Positions 33,872 through 43,150 are shown, numbered from the stretch's first letter. The stretch is 64,000 bases of DNA from Sphingopyxis sp. DBS4 (GCF_024628865.1 NZ_CP102384.1:2987001-3051000), one strand, 5' to 3'. Numbers and translations are program-made. Notes: a model not told the origin generated them from the letters alone.

Positions 33872-34792
33872 CTATTCGCGCGCCACCTTTTCGAATTCGG
33901 CGATCCGATCGGTGCAGACCTGATGGACAACGCGGCCCAATTCCTCGACCCGTTCGCCCAGCCAGGTCAGTTCCTCTTCGCTGATCCGATAATGTTTTGA
34001 GTAGCGGGCCTTGGTGTAGGCTTCCTTCAATTTCTGGAACATCGCTCGCTCGCGATGCGTCGCGTCGGGCCAGATTCCGTAGAGGCGCCGGTCGAGCCCC
34101 TCGGCGAGCGAGCGCAGGAATGCGATGTTGTGGTTATAGGGCGTATAATAGGTCAACGTGAGCAGCAAACCCTGATACAAGCTCTCCACGGCCTGATGAA
34201 GATTGAACGCGGCCTTTTTCCAGCTCCTGCGCTCCATACAGAATTTGAAGATCTCGAGTTGCTCGGCGGCGCTTGCCACATGTTCTTCAAAATATTCCCT
34301 CGCCGTTTCCAGCGCCTGTGACGGCGATTTGGGCCGTGGCGTTGCCAACTCGCTGGCATCAGCTTCGTAGAGCGCGATTCCGTCCTTCGCGACCTCCATG
34401 AAGAAGACACGACCGTGCGCCAGCCCGTCGTTCACCTCGTGCAACGAATGGACGATGAAATTGACCGGGGTGCGTAACGTCTTCTCGATCGTGTAGGCGC
34501 GAATGAGCCGTTCCTCGGCCTTCGCCCAATAAGCAGCGCGGTCAGTCAGTTCCTTCTGGCTGACGATGACGAGAATATCATAATCGGATTTATACTGATT
34601 GGCCGAGGCTGGTGCATCGACCCAATCGCCTCGCGCATAGCTGCCGAACAGGATGATCTTGAGGATGCGGGCGCCCTTGCGGCGCCCGGTCGCAATTTCG
34701 GTCGCGCCGCCGAACTCGTCGAAGATGATCTCGACGATGCGCTCAAGCTCGCGCTGCTTCGCGGCAGGAAGATGATCGACGTCGGTGCGCAT
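33872..34792 (-). CDS. Fused MNT nucleotidyltransferase - HEPN domain protein
   Basis: 306 aa from the ATG at 34792 (MRTDVDHLPAAKQRELERIV). The N-terminal nucleotidyltransferase domain has GSYARGDW and, after an insert, SDYDILVIVS, both intact. The C-terminal helical HEPN domain (from about residue 160) contains KKAAFNLHQAVESLYQGLLL and ARYSKHYRISEEEL. In known MNT-HEPN systems the HEPN part is an RNase-like toxin and the MNT part adds AMP or another nucleotide to silence it; here both are in one chain. The start of the longer frame (34828) is less likely. It is transcribed towards the lipoprotein gene. Confidence 0.82.
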   Translation of the reverse strand: MRTDVDHLPAAKQRELERIVEIIFDEFGGATEIATGRRKGARILKIILFGSYARGDWVDAPASANQYKSDYDILVIVSQKELTDRAAYWAKAEERLIRAYTIEKTLRTPVNFIVHSLHEVNDGLAHGRVFFMEVAKDGIALYEADASELATPRPKSPSQALETAREYFEEHVASAAEQLEIFKFCMERRSWKKAAFNLHQAVESLYQGLLLTLTYYTPYNHNIAFLRSLAEGLDRRLYGIWPDATHRERAMFQKLKEAYTKARYSKHYRISEEELTWLGERVEELGRVVHQVCTDRIAEFEKVARE

Positions 34793-35220
34793 CCTCGGAA
34801 TCTTCAGCCAATCTCCGGCCCTTGGCAAGACCTATCGGCACCACGCCGTCAATACGCGCCTGAAGCGGCACGACAATGCCTCCCCTGTTGCGCGAACGGC
34901 GCCGACCGATGCAGGCTGATACGCGGCGGGCAGACCACCGAATCGGAGGCCTGTAACGACATGCGATCAGGTGCCACAACAAGGTTGTCCATTCGCGCGC
35001 CCGGCAAGAGCCGCCGCTATAGTGCGCAGAGCTTTCCGTTTCCCGCCTCTCCGTGCCGCAAGCCGCCGTTTATGCGCTGTTGTTGGCTATCGCCTGTTTT
35101 TGCATCCTATGCTTCGATTGCACCGAACGGCATTGAAGGAACACTTGAATCGAAGGGCTCGCCTGTCGAAATCTGTTCGCAAGGGGCGTCGTCAACCAGC
35201 AAATGTTGGAGGTAGTCCCT
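34793..35220. other. Intergenic stretch, no gene recognised
   Basis: 428 bp between the divergent MNT-HEPN gene and the AlpA-like gene. Short frames exist on both strands but lack domains, plausible starts or codon bias. It probably contains the promoter for each neighbour; the GGAGG ribosome site of the AlpA-like gene lies at 35208-35212. Confidence 0.5.
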
Positions 35221-35451
35221 GTGTCCGCTCCCGAACGAATTATCCGTATCAAGACCGTCCAAGATCGCACCGGGCTGTCGCGCTCGACCATCTACCGCAA
35301 GATCGCTGAAGGCACCTTTCCGCGGCAGCAGAAGCTCGGCGTCCACGGCGCCGGGTGGCATGAGTCCGCAATCAGCCGTTGGGTCGCCAATCCCGCCGCC
35401 TATCGTGCGGATAACGACAATGAAGCGGGGACCGGCGATGCACGAGGATGA
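35221..35451 (+). CDS. AlpA-family excisionase/transcriptional activator
   Basis: 76 aa from a GTG at 35221 with GGAGG at 35208-35212. The AlpA winged helix-turn-helix is visible as IIRIKTVQDRTGLSRSTIYR, followed by KIAEGTFPRQQKLG and the wing segment WHESAISRWV. These small proteins activate or direct excision of prophages and integrative elements, and this one lies about 0.9 kb upstream of the recombinase. Its 3' end overlaps the next small gene. Confidence 0.9.
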   Translation: MSAPERIIRIKTVQDRTGLSRSTIYRKIAEGTFPRQQKLGVHGAGWHESAISRWVANPAAYRADNDNEAGTGDARG

Positions 35452-35635
35452 CATGCAGCCAGAACGCGGCATCGTTCCGGCCAATGATAAGGCGCCCGCG
35501 CTGCGCACCGCCGCAGTCGATGCCGCACTGACACGCCTTGCCGAAGCGATCGGACGTCATATCGCCAGCGAGCATATTCGAACGCTGCGCGCCGCAAATG
35601 ACAATGAAGCGGACAAAGGGCGGCCGAACCGATAG
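35420..35635 (+). CDS. Small hypothetical protein following the AlpA-like gene
   Basis: 71 aa starting MKRGPAMHEDDMQPERGIVP, with an alternative start at 35438. The second half is a single amphipathic helix (AVDAALTRLAEAIGRHIASE) and the end is AANDNEADKGRPNR. It overlaps the AlpA-like gene by 32 bp. It could be a genuine small partner of the regulator; domain evidence is lacking. Confidence 0.5.
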   Translation: MKRGPAMHEDDMQPERGIVPANDKAPALRTAAVDAALTRLAEAIGRHIASEHIRTLRAANDNEADKGRPNR

Positions 35636-35666
35636 CGACGCTTGACGCAATGACTATAATGACTAA

Positions 35667-35697
35667 CATAACCATAGATGATGGAGTTATGGTTATG
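35667..35697. promoter_or_regulatory. Perfect 10-bp inverted repeat, candidate antitoxin operator
   Basis: CATAACCATA (35667-35676) and TATGGTTATG (35688-35697) are exact complements separated by 11 bp. The right arm covers the antitoxin start codon. Toxin-antitoxin operons of the Phd/VapB type are usually autoregulated by binding such palindromes, so this probably represses the antitoxin-toxin-recombinase unit. A TATAAT-like sequence (TATAAT at 35655-35660) lies just upstream. Confidence 0.7.
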
Positions 35698-35967
35698 AAC
35701 GCTGAAATTCCCTCCGATACGTGGACCGTCGCCCAGGCCAAGGCCAAGTTGAGCGAGGTTATCGACAAGGCGCGCCGCAAGGGGCCGCAAGCGATCACCC
35801 GCAACGGCAAGAGCGCCGTGGTCGTCGTCGATGCCGAGCTTTGGGAGAAGACGCAGCGGCGCGAGATGATGGGCAGCTTCGCCGATTTCATTCTCGCTTC
35901 GCCGCTGCGCGGTTCGGGCCTTGAGGTCGAGCGGCTCGAGGGCGGCATACGCGAGACTTCGCTGTGA
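35695..35967 (+). CDS. Phd/YefM-type antitoxin
   Basis: 90 aa from the ATG at 35695, which has GGAG 8 bases upstream. The N-terminal domain reads TWTVAQAKAKLSEVIDKARR and GPQAITRNGKSAVVVVDAEL, the Phd/YefM DNA-binding fold. The C-terminal tail, which would wrap the toxin, is acidic (LEVERLEGG). The stop overlaps the toxin start (GTGA). Antitoxins of this type bind their own operator and neutralise the toxin; here the toxin is a PIN-domain protein rather than RelE/Doc. Confidence 0.9.
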   Translation: MNAEIPSDTWTVAQAKAKLSEVIDKARRKGPQAITRNGKSAVVVVDAELWEKTQRREMMGSFADFILASPLRGSGLEVERLEGGIRETSL

Positions 35968-36398
35968 GCTTCCTGCTCGATACCAATGTCATTTCCGAAG
36001 GGGCAAAGCCGCGCCCCGATGCCGGCGTGATGGACTGGCTCGCCTCGATCGACGAAGAGCAACTCCATCTGAGCATCGTGTCGCTCGCCGAACTGCGGCA
36101 CGGGGTCGAACGTCTCGATGCGGGGCGGCGCAAGACGGCGCTAGATAATTGGCTGACCGAGCAACTGCCCCTGCGGTTCGATGACCGTCTGTTGCCCGTC
36201 GATGCCGAAACTGCTGATGCGTGGGGCCGGATCGTCGCGGCGGCACAAGCCGTGGGCCGTCCCATCGGTGCGATGGATGCCTTCATCGCCGCGGCGGCAA
36301 AGAGGCACCAACTCACGCTTGTCACCCGCAATGTCGTTGATTTTGAGGCGACCGGCATTCGCCTCTTCAATCCATGGTCGCAAGGAGACCAACCATGA
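35964..36398 (+). CDS. vapC: VapC-type PIN-domain toxin
   Basis: 144 aa from a GTG at 35964. Conserved acidic residues of the PIN RNase site are visible: D6 in LLDTNVIS, the Glu in SLAELRHGVE, the Asp in GAMDAFIAAAA and a fourth in TRNVVDFEATGI. VapC toxins cleave tRNA or rRNA under magnesium when the antitoxin is lost. The gene overlaps the antitoxin by 4 bp and its 3' end overlaps the recombinase start (ATGA), so the toxin is co-expressed with the element's integrase. Confidence 0.92.
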   Translation: MSFLLDTNVISEGAKPRPDAGVMDWLASIDEEQLHLSIVSLAELRHGVERLDAGRRKTALDNWLTEQLPLRFDDRLLPVDAETADAWGRIVAAAQAVGRPIGAMDAFIAAAAKRHQLTLVTRNVVDFEATGIRLFNPWSQGDQP

Positions 36399-38029
36399 TC
36401 CGTGCTGCGCTCTATGCCCGCTATTCGTCCGACCAGCAGAATGCCGCGTCGATCGCCGATCAGCAGCGCCTCTGCCGCGAATACGCGGAGCGTGAAGGCT
36501 GGGTGATCGTGGACAGCTATGCCGACGCCGCCATCTCGGGGTCGAGCATGATTCTACGCCCCGCCGTTCAAAAGCTGCTGGCCGACGCGCAGGCGGGGAA
36601 GTTCGATATCGTGCTTGCCGAGGCGCTCGACCGCGTGTCGCGCGATCAGGCCGACGTCGCCACCTTCTACAAGCATCTCCAGTTTGCGCGGGTGCCGCTA
36701 TTCACCCTCGCCGAAGGCGAAATCTCCGAGCTTCATGTCGGCCTCAAGGGCACGATGAACGCACTGTTCCTGAAAGACCTCGCCAAGAAGACGCATCGCG
36801 GCCTGCGTGGCCGGGTCGAGAAAGGCTTCTCGGCAGGCGCCATCGGCTACGGCTATCGGATGGTGCGCCGCCTCAACAGCGAAGGCGAACTTGTACGCGG
36901 CGAGCGCGAGATCGATCCCATGCAGGCGCTGATCGTCGAACGCATCTTCCGCGAGTTTGCTGCCGGAAAAAGCCCGATCGCCATCGCCTGCGATCTCAAC
37001 GCCGAAGGCGTCGCCGGGCCATCGGGAAAGCCGTGGCGCGATACTAGCATCCGCGGGAATGCACGCCGCGGGCTCGGTATTCTTAATAACGAACTCTATG
37101 TCGGCGTCCGCGTCTGGAACCACAAGCATAAGATCAAGGACCCGACTACCGGCAAGGACGTCACTCGGCTCAATCCCGAATCCGAATGGATCAGGAAAGA
37201 AGTGCCTGACCTTCGCATCATAACCAACGATCTCTGGGAAGCGGCCAAGCGCCAGCAGGACATCCTTGCTGAGCGCAACAAGGGCGTCAAGGAAGCGGCG
37301 CAGGCGCGGAGCGTCAACGGGCTGCGGCGCCCGGCCTATCTTCTGTCGGGGCTGCTCGAATGCGGCGAGTGTGGCGGCACTTATGCGATCGTCGTCGGCG
37401 ACCGCTATGGCTGCGTTGGTCATCATCGAAGCCGCACCTGCACCAACAGCCGGACGATCCGGCGCGAGGAACTGGAGCGCCGGGCGCTTGCCGGTATCGC
37501 CGACCGGCTGGTGTCGGCCGACAAGATCGACGCGGCCGTTGCCGCCTATGCGGCGCATATCAACCGCGAGAACCGCGAGCGGCGCATTCAGGCTGATGCC
37601 GATACCCGCGCGCTGGCGAGGATCGACAAGGCCGTCGCTGGCATCATGGCCGCGATCGAGGACGGACTTTACCAGCCCAGCATGAAGGCGCGGATGGCCG
37701 AGCTAGAACGCGAGAAAGCCGAAATCGCCGCCCGTCTCGCCGAGGCACCTGCCGGTATTCCCGATATCCATCCCGGCATTGCCGAAATCTACAAGCGCAA
37801 GGTCGCACGGCTCACGGAAACACTCAAAGACCCGGAGACGCGGCTTGATGCGTCAGCCGACATCCGCTCACTCGTCGGCAAGATCGTGCTGCATTCTGGT
37901 GAGAAGCGCGGCGAGGTTCATGCCACGCTGCACGGCTCGCTCATGGGCATCCTCGACTTCGTGAACGACAACCCGCAACCCGACGCCGGTCGAGTTATAA
38001 TAAAGGTGTGCCCGGGTTCGCGGGAATGA
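36395..38029 (+). CDS. Large serine recombinase (probable integrase of the element)
   Basis: 544 aa from the ATG at 36395, with AAGGAG upstream. The N-terminal resolvase domain has the catalytic serine in ARYSSDQQ, and ALDRVSRDQADVATFYKHLQ. The recombinase domain has GYGYRMVRRL and NELYVGVRVWNH. The zinc-ribbon has LECGECGGTYAIVVGDRYGC and SRTC, followed by a long coiled coil. Family members integrate and excise elements by cutting both strands at short identical cores. The last ~13 codons (GRVIIKVCPGSRE) and the stop run into the right terminal repeat, so the C-terminus is likely set by the integration junction. Confidence 0.93.
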   Translation: MIRAALYARYSSDQQNAASIADQQRLCREYAEREGWVIVDSYADAAISGSSMILRPAVQKLLADAQAGKFDIVLAEALDRVSRDQADVATFYKHLQFARVPLFTLAEGEISELHVGLKGTMNALFLKDLAKKTHRGLRGRVEKGFSAGAIGYGYRMVRRLNSEGELVRGEREIDPMQALIVERIFREFAAGKSPIAIACDLNAEGVAGPSGKPWRDTSIRGNARRGLGILNNELYVGVRVWNHKHKIKDPTTGKDVTRLNPESEWIRKEVPDLRIITNDLWEAAKRQQDILAERNKGVKEAAQARSVNGLRRPAYLLSGLLECGECGGTYAIVVGDRYGCVGHHRSRTCTNSRTIRREELERRALAGIADRLVSADKIDAAVAAYAAHINRENRERRIQADADTRALARIDKAVAGIMAAIEDGLYQPSMKARMAELEREKAEIAARLAEAPAGIPDIHPGIAEIYKRKVARLTETLKDPETRLDASADIRSLVGKIVLHSGEKRGEVHATLHGSLMGILDFVNDNPQPDAGRVIIKVCPGSRE

Positions 38030-38030
38030 C
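37992..38030 (-). repeat. Right copy of terminal inverted repeat / candidate attachment site
   Basis: On the plus strand it reads AGTTATAATAAAGGTGTGCC then CGGGTTCGCGGGAATGACG. Its complement matches the sequence at 5196-5234 at about 34 of 39 positions. The recombinase stop codon lies inside it, and the chromosomal hydrolase gene follows at 38125. It is the natural candidate for the right end of the element. Confidence 0.6.
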
Positions 38031-38124
38031 GGGGGAATTTGAGGCGATCGATGCGCCCCGCAAAGGCAGGCTCGGAGGGGAGAGAGAAACCGGTCCGGGC
38101 GCCCGCCTTTGCGGAACCTCCGGG

Positions 38125-39009
38125 TCAGGCGGCCGCCAATTCAGGGGCCGAGGAATGCGCGGGCATCAGCGCGTCGGCATAATCGCCTTCATATTTCCTG
38201 ATCAGCGCCCGGTCGTCATGGTTCCACGGGTGGAAGCCCGGCATGAAATAGGACAGCCACGGCACGAAGCTCTTGCGGAGGATGCCGGGCGAGCCGAGCA
38301 GATACCACCAGATGCGCGCCGTCACGCGCCAGCCGGTCAGCCCGTCCTGCTTCAGCAGCGCCTTCATCCCCTTGACGCGGCGCGGCCAGAAGCGGCTGGT
38401 GACGAGCAGCATCATCAGCGATTTCGCTTTCCACCGCTTCCAGCGGCTCCAGTCCTTCGTCGCGTGGAGCCAGGTGTCGTAGGCGACGCCCTTATGCTCG
38501 ATCTCCTCGATCGCGTGCCATTTCCACAAGGCACCCCATTCGGGCTCGGCGCCCGCGTACATCTTCGGATCTTTCAGCATCACCGCCGCCATCATCGCGG
38601 TATAATGTTCGAGCGCGATCGTCGCCATCAGGTTGACGATCGGCGGGCGCGTCTTGATGAGGTCGAGGACGTGGCTGACGTCGGCGTCAAGTTCGCTGAG
38701 GTCGTAGCCCGCCTCCGCCGCTTTCCGATTGAAGACGACATGCTCGCGGCTGTGGATCACTTCCTGCTGGGTGAAGGCGCGGATCTCGCGCGCGAGCTTG
38801 TCGGGAACGCCGTCGCGGTGCGCCTTCACCGCCTCGATGAACATCGCCTCGCCGCGCGGAAAGGTAACCGACAGCGCGGTGTGGAAGGCCGACGCGATCG
38901 GATCGCCGTTCAGCCACCAGCGCCCCTGCCGGTCGTCACGACCGAAGCGCTTGTCGCGCGGCGTAATCGACAGATCGTCGGGGGTCGGAGAGCGGGAAAG
39001 GCTGGACAT
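38125..39009 (-). CDS. Predicted metal-dependent hydrolase (PF10118-like)
   Basis: 294 aa from the ATG at 39009 (MSSLSRSPTPDDLSITPRDK). The all-helical fold is marked by metal-site motifs: FPRGEAMFIEAVKAHRD, FTQQEVIHSREHVVFN, ALEHYTAMMAA and WHAIEEIEHKGVAYD, with Glu/His clusters typical of ferritin-like di-metal sites. The family is usually called predicted metal-dependent hydrolase, substrate unknown. It is the first chromosomal gene to the right of the island and is divergent from a TetR regulator, which probably controls it. Confidence 0.87.
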   Translation of the reverse strand: MSSLSRSPTPDDLSITPRDKRFGRDDRQGRWWLNGDPIASAFHTALSVTFPRGEAMFIEAVKAHRDGVPDKLAREIRAFTQQEVIHSREHVVFNRKAAEAGYDLSELDADVSHVLDLIKTRPPIVNLMATIALEHYTAMMAAVMLKDPKMYAGAEPEWGALWKWHAIEEIEHKGVAYDTWLHATKDWSRWKRWKAKSLMMLLVTSRFWPRRVKGMKALLKQDGLTGWRVTARIWWYLLGSPGILRKSFVPWLSYFMPGFHPWNHDDRALIRKYEGDYADALMPAHSSAPELAAA

Positions 39010-39084
39010 ATGGTCTTCACCGTCGAAAAGGGGTTGCGGGACGTGGGGACGTCCCATGGGGTATGGTGTTAAAGGTTACTTACA

Positions 39085-39675
39085 GTGGTGTCAATATCAA
39101 GAAAGCGGCTGAGCCCGGAGGAGAGCCGGTCGGCCGCGCTGGAAGCGGCCCGCGAAATCCTGATCGAAAGCGGTCCGCAGGCGGTGACGCTGAAAGCCGT
39201 CGCGGCGCGCGTCGACCGCACCCATGCGAACCTGCTCCATCATTTCGGCAGCGCCGCGGGGCTGCAGCAGGCGCTGATCGAGAAGATGGCGGCGTTCATC
39301 ACCACGACGATCCGCGAGGCGGTGTTCCGCCAGCGCGCGAGCGAGCAGAATCCGCGCGAGGTCGTCGACCTCGCCTTCGACGCTTTCGACACCGGCGGCG
39401 CGGGAGCGCTCGCGAGCTGGATGATCCTGTCGGGCAATGAAAATGCGCTCGACCCGATCCTGAAGGCGATCCATGACCTGGTCGAGGAACTGCGCGAGGA
39501 TCATAGCGAGGAGGAAGCGCCGATCGAGGACGAGACGATGCAGCTCGTGCTGATGGCGCTCGGCGATGCGCTGTTCGGCGGTCCGCTGTCGCGCGCCCTC
39601 GGCGTCCCGCGCAGCCGCGCGAGAGAGATCGCGCTCGAATCGATGCTGTCGCACGGGATCGGGCGGCGGGGGTGA
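39085..39675 (+). CDS. TetR-family transcriptional regulator
   Basis: 196 aa. The N-terminal helix-turn-helix reads ALEAAREILIESGPQAVTLK, AVAARVDRTHANLLHHFGSA, the standard TetR pattern. The remainder is a helical ligand-binding domain. The start is a GTG at 39085 (GTG at 39088 also possible). It is divergent from the hydrolase gene with a 75-bp shared promoter region, so it most likely represses that gene and itself; the ligand cannot be told. Confidence 0.9.
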   Translation: MVSISRKRLSPEESRSAALEAAREILIESGPQAVTLKAVAARVDRTHANLLHHFGSAAGLQQALIEKMAAFITTTIREAVFRQRASEQNPREVVDLAFDAFDTGGAGALASWMILSGNENALDPILKAIHDLVEELREDHSEEEAPIEDETMQLVLMALGDALFGGPLSRALGVPRSRAREIALESMLSHGIGRRG

Positions 39676-39701
39676 TCTGCCGAAATTAGTTTGAAAATGC
39701 T

Positions 39702-39777
39702 CGTCATTGCGAGCGAAGCGAAGCAATCCAGGGTAGCGTAAACCACTCTGGATTGCTTCGCTTCGCTCGCAATGACG
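39702..39777. repeat. Palindromic intergenic repeat, family A
   Basis: CGTCATTGCGAGCGAAGCGA ... CTCGCAATGACG, with arms of about 29 bp around an asymmetric centre (GGTAGCGTAAACCACT). Close copies lie at 3896 and 47306. It sits between tetR-like and obg genes, both on the plus strand, and could terminate the first. Confidence 0.92.
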
Positions 39778-39845
39778 AGCTTTCCTGCCTCAAAACCGTT
39801 CGCATCAGGCAGGAATTAGGTGCATTTTGCACTGCATCTCCCTAA

Positions 39846-40898
<1,053 letters not shown>

Positions 40899-40949
40899 AC
40901 CCGACAGGTCACCGGCTGACCTTTGGTCGATTGGAGACCTAAGTAGCAT

Positions 40950-41028
40950 CGTCATTCCCGCGAAAGCGGGAACCCAGAGCGTGCGTCGGCTCACCCCACT
41001 CTGGGTTCCCGCTTTCGCGGGAATGACG
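40950..41028. repeat. Palindromic intergenic repeat, family B
   Basis: CGTCATTCCCGCGAAAGCGG is mirrored by CCGCTTTCGCGGGAATGACG, with further complementary AACCCAGAG/CTCTGGGTT. The inner arm GCGAAAGC is itself self-complementary, giving nested hairpins. The start of this family is also found in the terminal repeats of the island at 5196 and 38030. Confidence 0.92.
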
Positions 41029-41125
41029 ATGATGGAGGGATTGGCCACTCTCCATCTGCAAGCAACGCCGCACCTGTGGGACATTCGCATTGGCGTAGGA
41101 CCATCTCCGCGCTATCGGCAGCGCC

Positions 41126-42232
41126 ATGACCCTGTTCCCTCCCGCCTCCTGCCCGCGCCTGATCGTCAAGATCGGATCGGCGCTGCTCGTCGACCCGGAC
41201 GGCGCGGTGCGGCGCGACTGGCTGGCGGGGATTGCCGCCGACATCGCCGAACGGACGCGCGCTGGACAGCAGATCGCGGTGGTCTCGTCGGGGGCGATCG
41301 CGCTCGGCGCGCGGCGACTGGGATTGACCAAGGGCGGGCGCGCCAGCCTCGAGGATGCGCAGGCGGCGGCGGCGACCGGGCAGATCGCGCTGAGCCAGGT
41401 CTGGGCCGAGGTGCTCGGCGCCGAGGGGCTGACCGCGGCGCAGATGCTCGTGACGCTCGACGACCTCGAACATCGCCGCCGCTATCTCAACGCCGCGGCG
41501 ACGCTCGACCGGCTGCTCGGGCTCGGCGTGGTGCCGATCATCAACGAGAATGACAGCGTCGCGACCGAGGAAATCCGCTTCGGCGACAACGACCGGCTCG
41601 CCGCGCGCGTCGCGCAGGCGGCAGGCGCGGGCGGCGTCGTGCTGCTGTCCGACATCGACGGACTCTACGACCGCAACCCCGCGCTTCCCGGTGCGATCCA
41701 CGTGGCGCGTGTCGAGCGTATCGACGGCACGATCGAGGCGATGGCCGACACCGGATCGGCATCGGGCATGGGATCGGGTGGCATGGTGTCGAAGATCGCG
41801 GCGGCGCGCATCGCCAATGCGGCAGGCGCGCATCTCGCCATCGCATCGGGGCGCACGCCGCGCCCGCTTTCGACCGACGCGCGCCACACGATCTTCGTCG
41901 CCGAAAAGGGTGCGAGCGCGCGCAAGGCATGGCTCGCGGGCGGGCTTACCGCCCAGGGCCGCCTGACGATCGACGCCGGAGCCGTAAAGGCGCTGCGTGG
42001 CGGCGCGAGCCTGCTAGCCGCGGGCGTCACCGGCGCCACCGGCGCTTTCGTGCGCGGCGACATCCTCGACATCGCGGGGCCCGACGGACGCACCGTCGCG
42101 CGCGGCCTGTCCGAATATCCCGTCGCCGACGCGACCGCGATCCTCGGCCTCGGCCGCGATGCGCAGGAGGCAGCGCTTGGTTATGCCCCGCGCACCGCGA
42201 TGGTGCACCGCGACCATATGGTGCTGCTGTGA
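41126..42232 (+). CDS. proB: Glutamate 5-kinase
   Basis: 368 aa. The amino-acid-kinase domain begins RLIVKIGSALLVDPDG and carries AVVSSGAIALGARRLG, VPIINENDSVATEEIRFGDN and the GMGSGGMVSKIAAARI loop. A C-terminal PUA domain follows (GVTGATGAFVRGDILDIAGP). It catalyses the first step of proline synthesis, phosphorylating glutamate, and is normally inhibited by proline. proA is not in the window. Its stop overlaps the next gene (GTGA). Confidence 0.96.
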   Translation: MTLFPPASCPRLIVKIGSALLVDPDGAVRRDWLAGIAADIAERTRAGQQIAVVSSGAIALGARRLGLTKGGRASLEDAQAAAATGQIALSQVWAEVLGAEGLTAAQMLVTLDDLEHRRRYLNAAATLDRLLGLGVVPIINENDSVATEEIRFGDNDRLAARVAQAAGAGGVVLLSDIDGLYDRNPALPGAIHVARVERIDGTIEAMADTGSASGMGSGGMVSKIAAARIANAAGAHLAIASGRTPRPLSTDARHTIFVAEKGASARKAWLAGGLTAQGRLTIDAGAVKALRGGASLLAAGVTGATGAFVRGDILDIAGPDGRTVARGLSEYPVADATAILGLGRDAQEAALGYAPRTAMVHRDHMVLL

Positions 42233-43146
42233 CGGCACCGGTGCTGGCGATGACCGGGGCGACCGGCTTCGTCGGCAAGGCGACGCTGCGGCAGGCGGTC
42301 GCCGCGGGCTGGCACATCCGCGCCCTTACCCGCCGCCCGCAGGAGGCGCGGGACGGCGTCACCTGGATCGCGGGCGCGCTCGACCGACCCGAAGCGCTCG
42401 CCGACATGGCGGCGGGCAGCGATGCCGTGATGCATATCGCCGGCGTCGTGAACGTGCCGACGCGTGCCGATTTCGAAACGGGGAATGCGACCGCAACCGC
42501 GAATGTCGTCGCGGCGGCGCGCGGTGCGGGGGTGCGGCGCTTCGTCCATGTTTCGTCGCTCGCGGCGCGCGAGCCCGACATCTCCAACTATGGCTGGTCG
42601 AAGGAACGCGCTGAAAAGGTCGTCGAAGACAGCGGGCTCGACTGGACGATCGTGCGCCCGCCTGCGGTGTTCGGCCCCGGCGACAGCGAGATGCTCGATC
42701 TGTTCCGCATGGCGCGGCGCGGCATCGCACTCGTCCCGCCGGGGCGGATGTCGGCGATTTATGTCGAGGAGCTGGCGCGCCTGCTCGTCGCGCTCGCCGC
42801 CGACCGCGCGGCGAGCATCGGGCAGATATACGAACCCGACGACGGCCGGGCAGGCGGCTGGACCCACGGCGATTTCGCCCGCGCGGTCGGCGAGGCCGTG
42901 GGCCGGACGCATGTCCGCGCGTTGCCGGTTCCGGGCGCGGTGCTCAAAACCGCTGGACGGCTCGACACGCTGATGCGCCGCAAGGCCGCAAAGCTGACGC
43001 CCGACCGCGCGCGCTATATCGCCCATCCCGACTGGGTGGCGGCCGAGGGCGCGCGACCGCCTGCGATGCTGTGGAAACCGGCGCTCGATACCAAGGATGC
43101 GCTCGCGGAAACGGTGCGCTGGTATCGCAGCGAGGGGTGGTTATAA
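42229..43146 (+). CDS. NAD(P)-binding extended SDR / NmrA-like protein
   Basis: 305 aa from a GTG at 42229 that overlaps the proB stop. The Rossmann motif GATGFVGKATLRQAVAAGW opens the protein. HIAGVVNVPTRADFETGNAT, the YGWSKERAEKVVEDSGLDWT stretch with the Tyr-x3-Lys variant, and VRPPAVFGPGDSEMLDLFRM follow. It resembles complex I subunit NDUFA9-like and epimerase-like proteins. The reaction is unknown; it could be a structural nucleotide-binding protein. Translation is probably coupled with proB. Confidence 0.85.
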   Translation: MTAPVLAMTGATGFVGKATLRQAVAAGWHIRALTRRPQEARDGVTWIAGALDRPEALADMAAGSDAVMHIAGVVNVPTRADFETGNATATANVVAAARGAGVRRFVHVSSLAAREPDISNYGWSKERAEKVVEDSGLDWTIVRPPAVFGPGDSEMLDLFRMARRGIALVPPGRMSAIYVEELARLLVALAADRAASIGQIYEPDDGRAGGWTHGDFARAVGEAVGRTHVRALPVPGAVLKTAGRLDTLMRRKAAKLTPDRARYIAHPDWVAAEGARPPAMLWKPALDTKDALAETVRWYRSEGWL

Positions 43147-43150
43147 AGCT

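Larger units (their letters stand above)
5196..38034. mobile_element. Integrated conjugative/mobilizable element (about 33 kb)
   Basis: Its content is typical of an ICE or IME: a VirB-type secretion cluster, a MOB-Q type relaxase with candidate oriT, traC/traD, AlpA and MucR regulators, toxin-antitoxin genes and a large serine recombinase at the right edge. Both edges carry the same ~39-bp sequence in inverted orientation (5196-5234 and 37992-38030), and core chromosomal genes lie directly outside. The exact ends are inferred, not proven. No replication gene was seen, so a plasmid origin is less likely, although an integrated plasmid cannot be excluded. A coupling protein is not present, so self-transfer may depend on a helper. 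Confidence 0.65.

Noticed and set aside
34743-34982. 79-codon minus-strand frame upstream of the MNT-HEPN gene
   Set aside because: Composition is arginine-rich and random, with no domain or ribosome site.
38013-38060. tRNA fragment as integration target
   Set aside because: No tRNA-like cloverleaf or CCA-end region is seen at either edge of the island.
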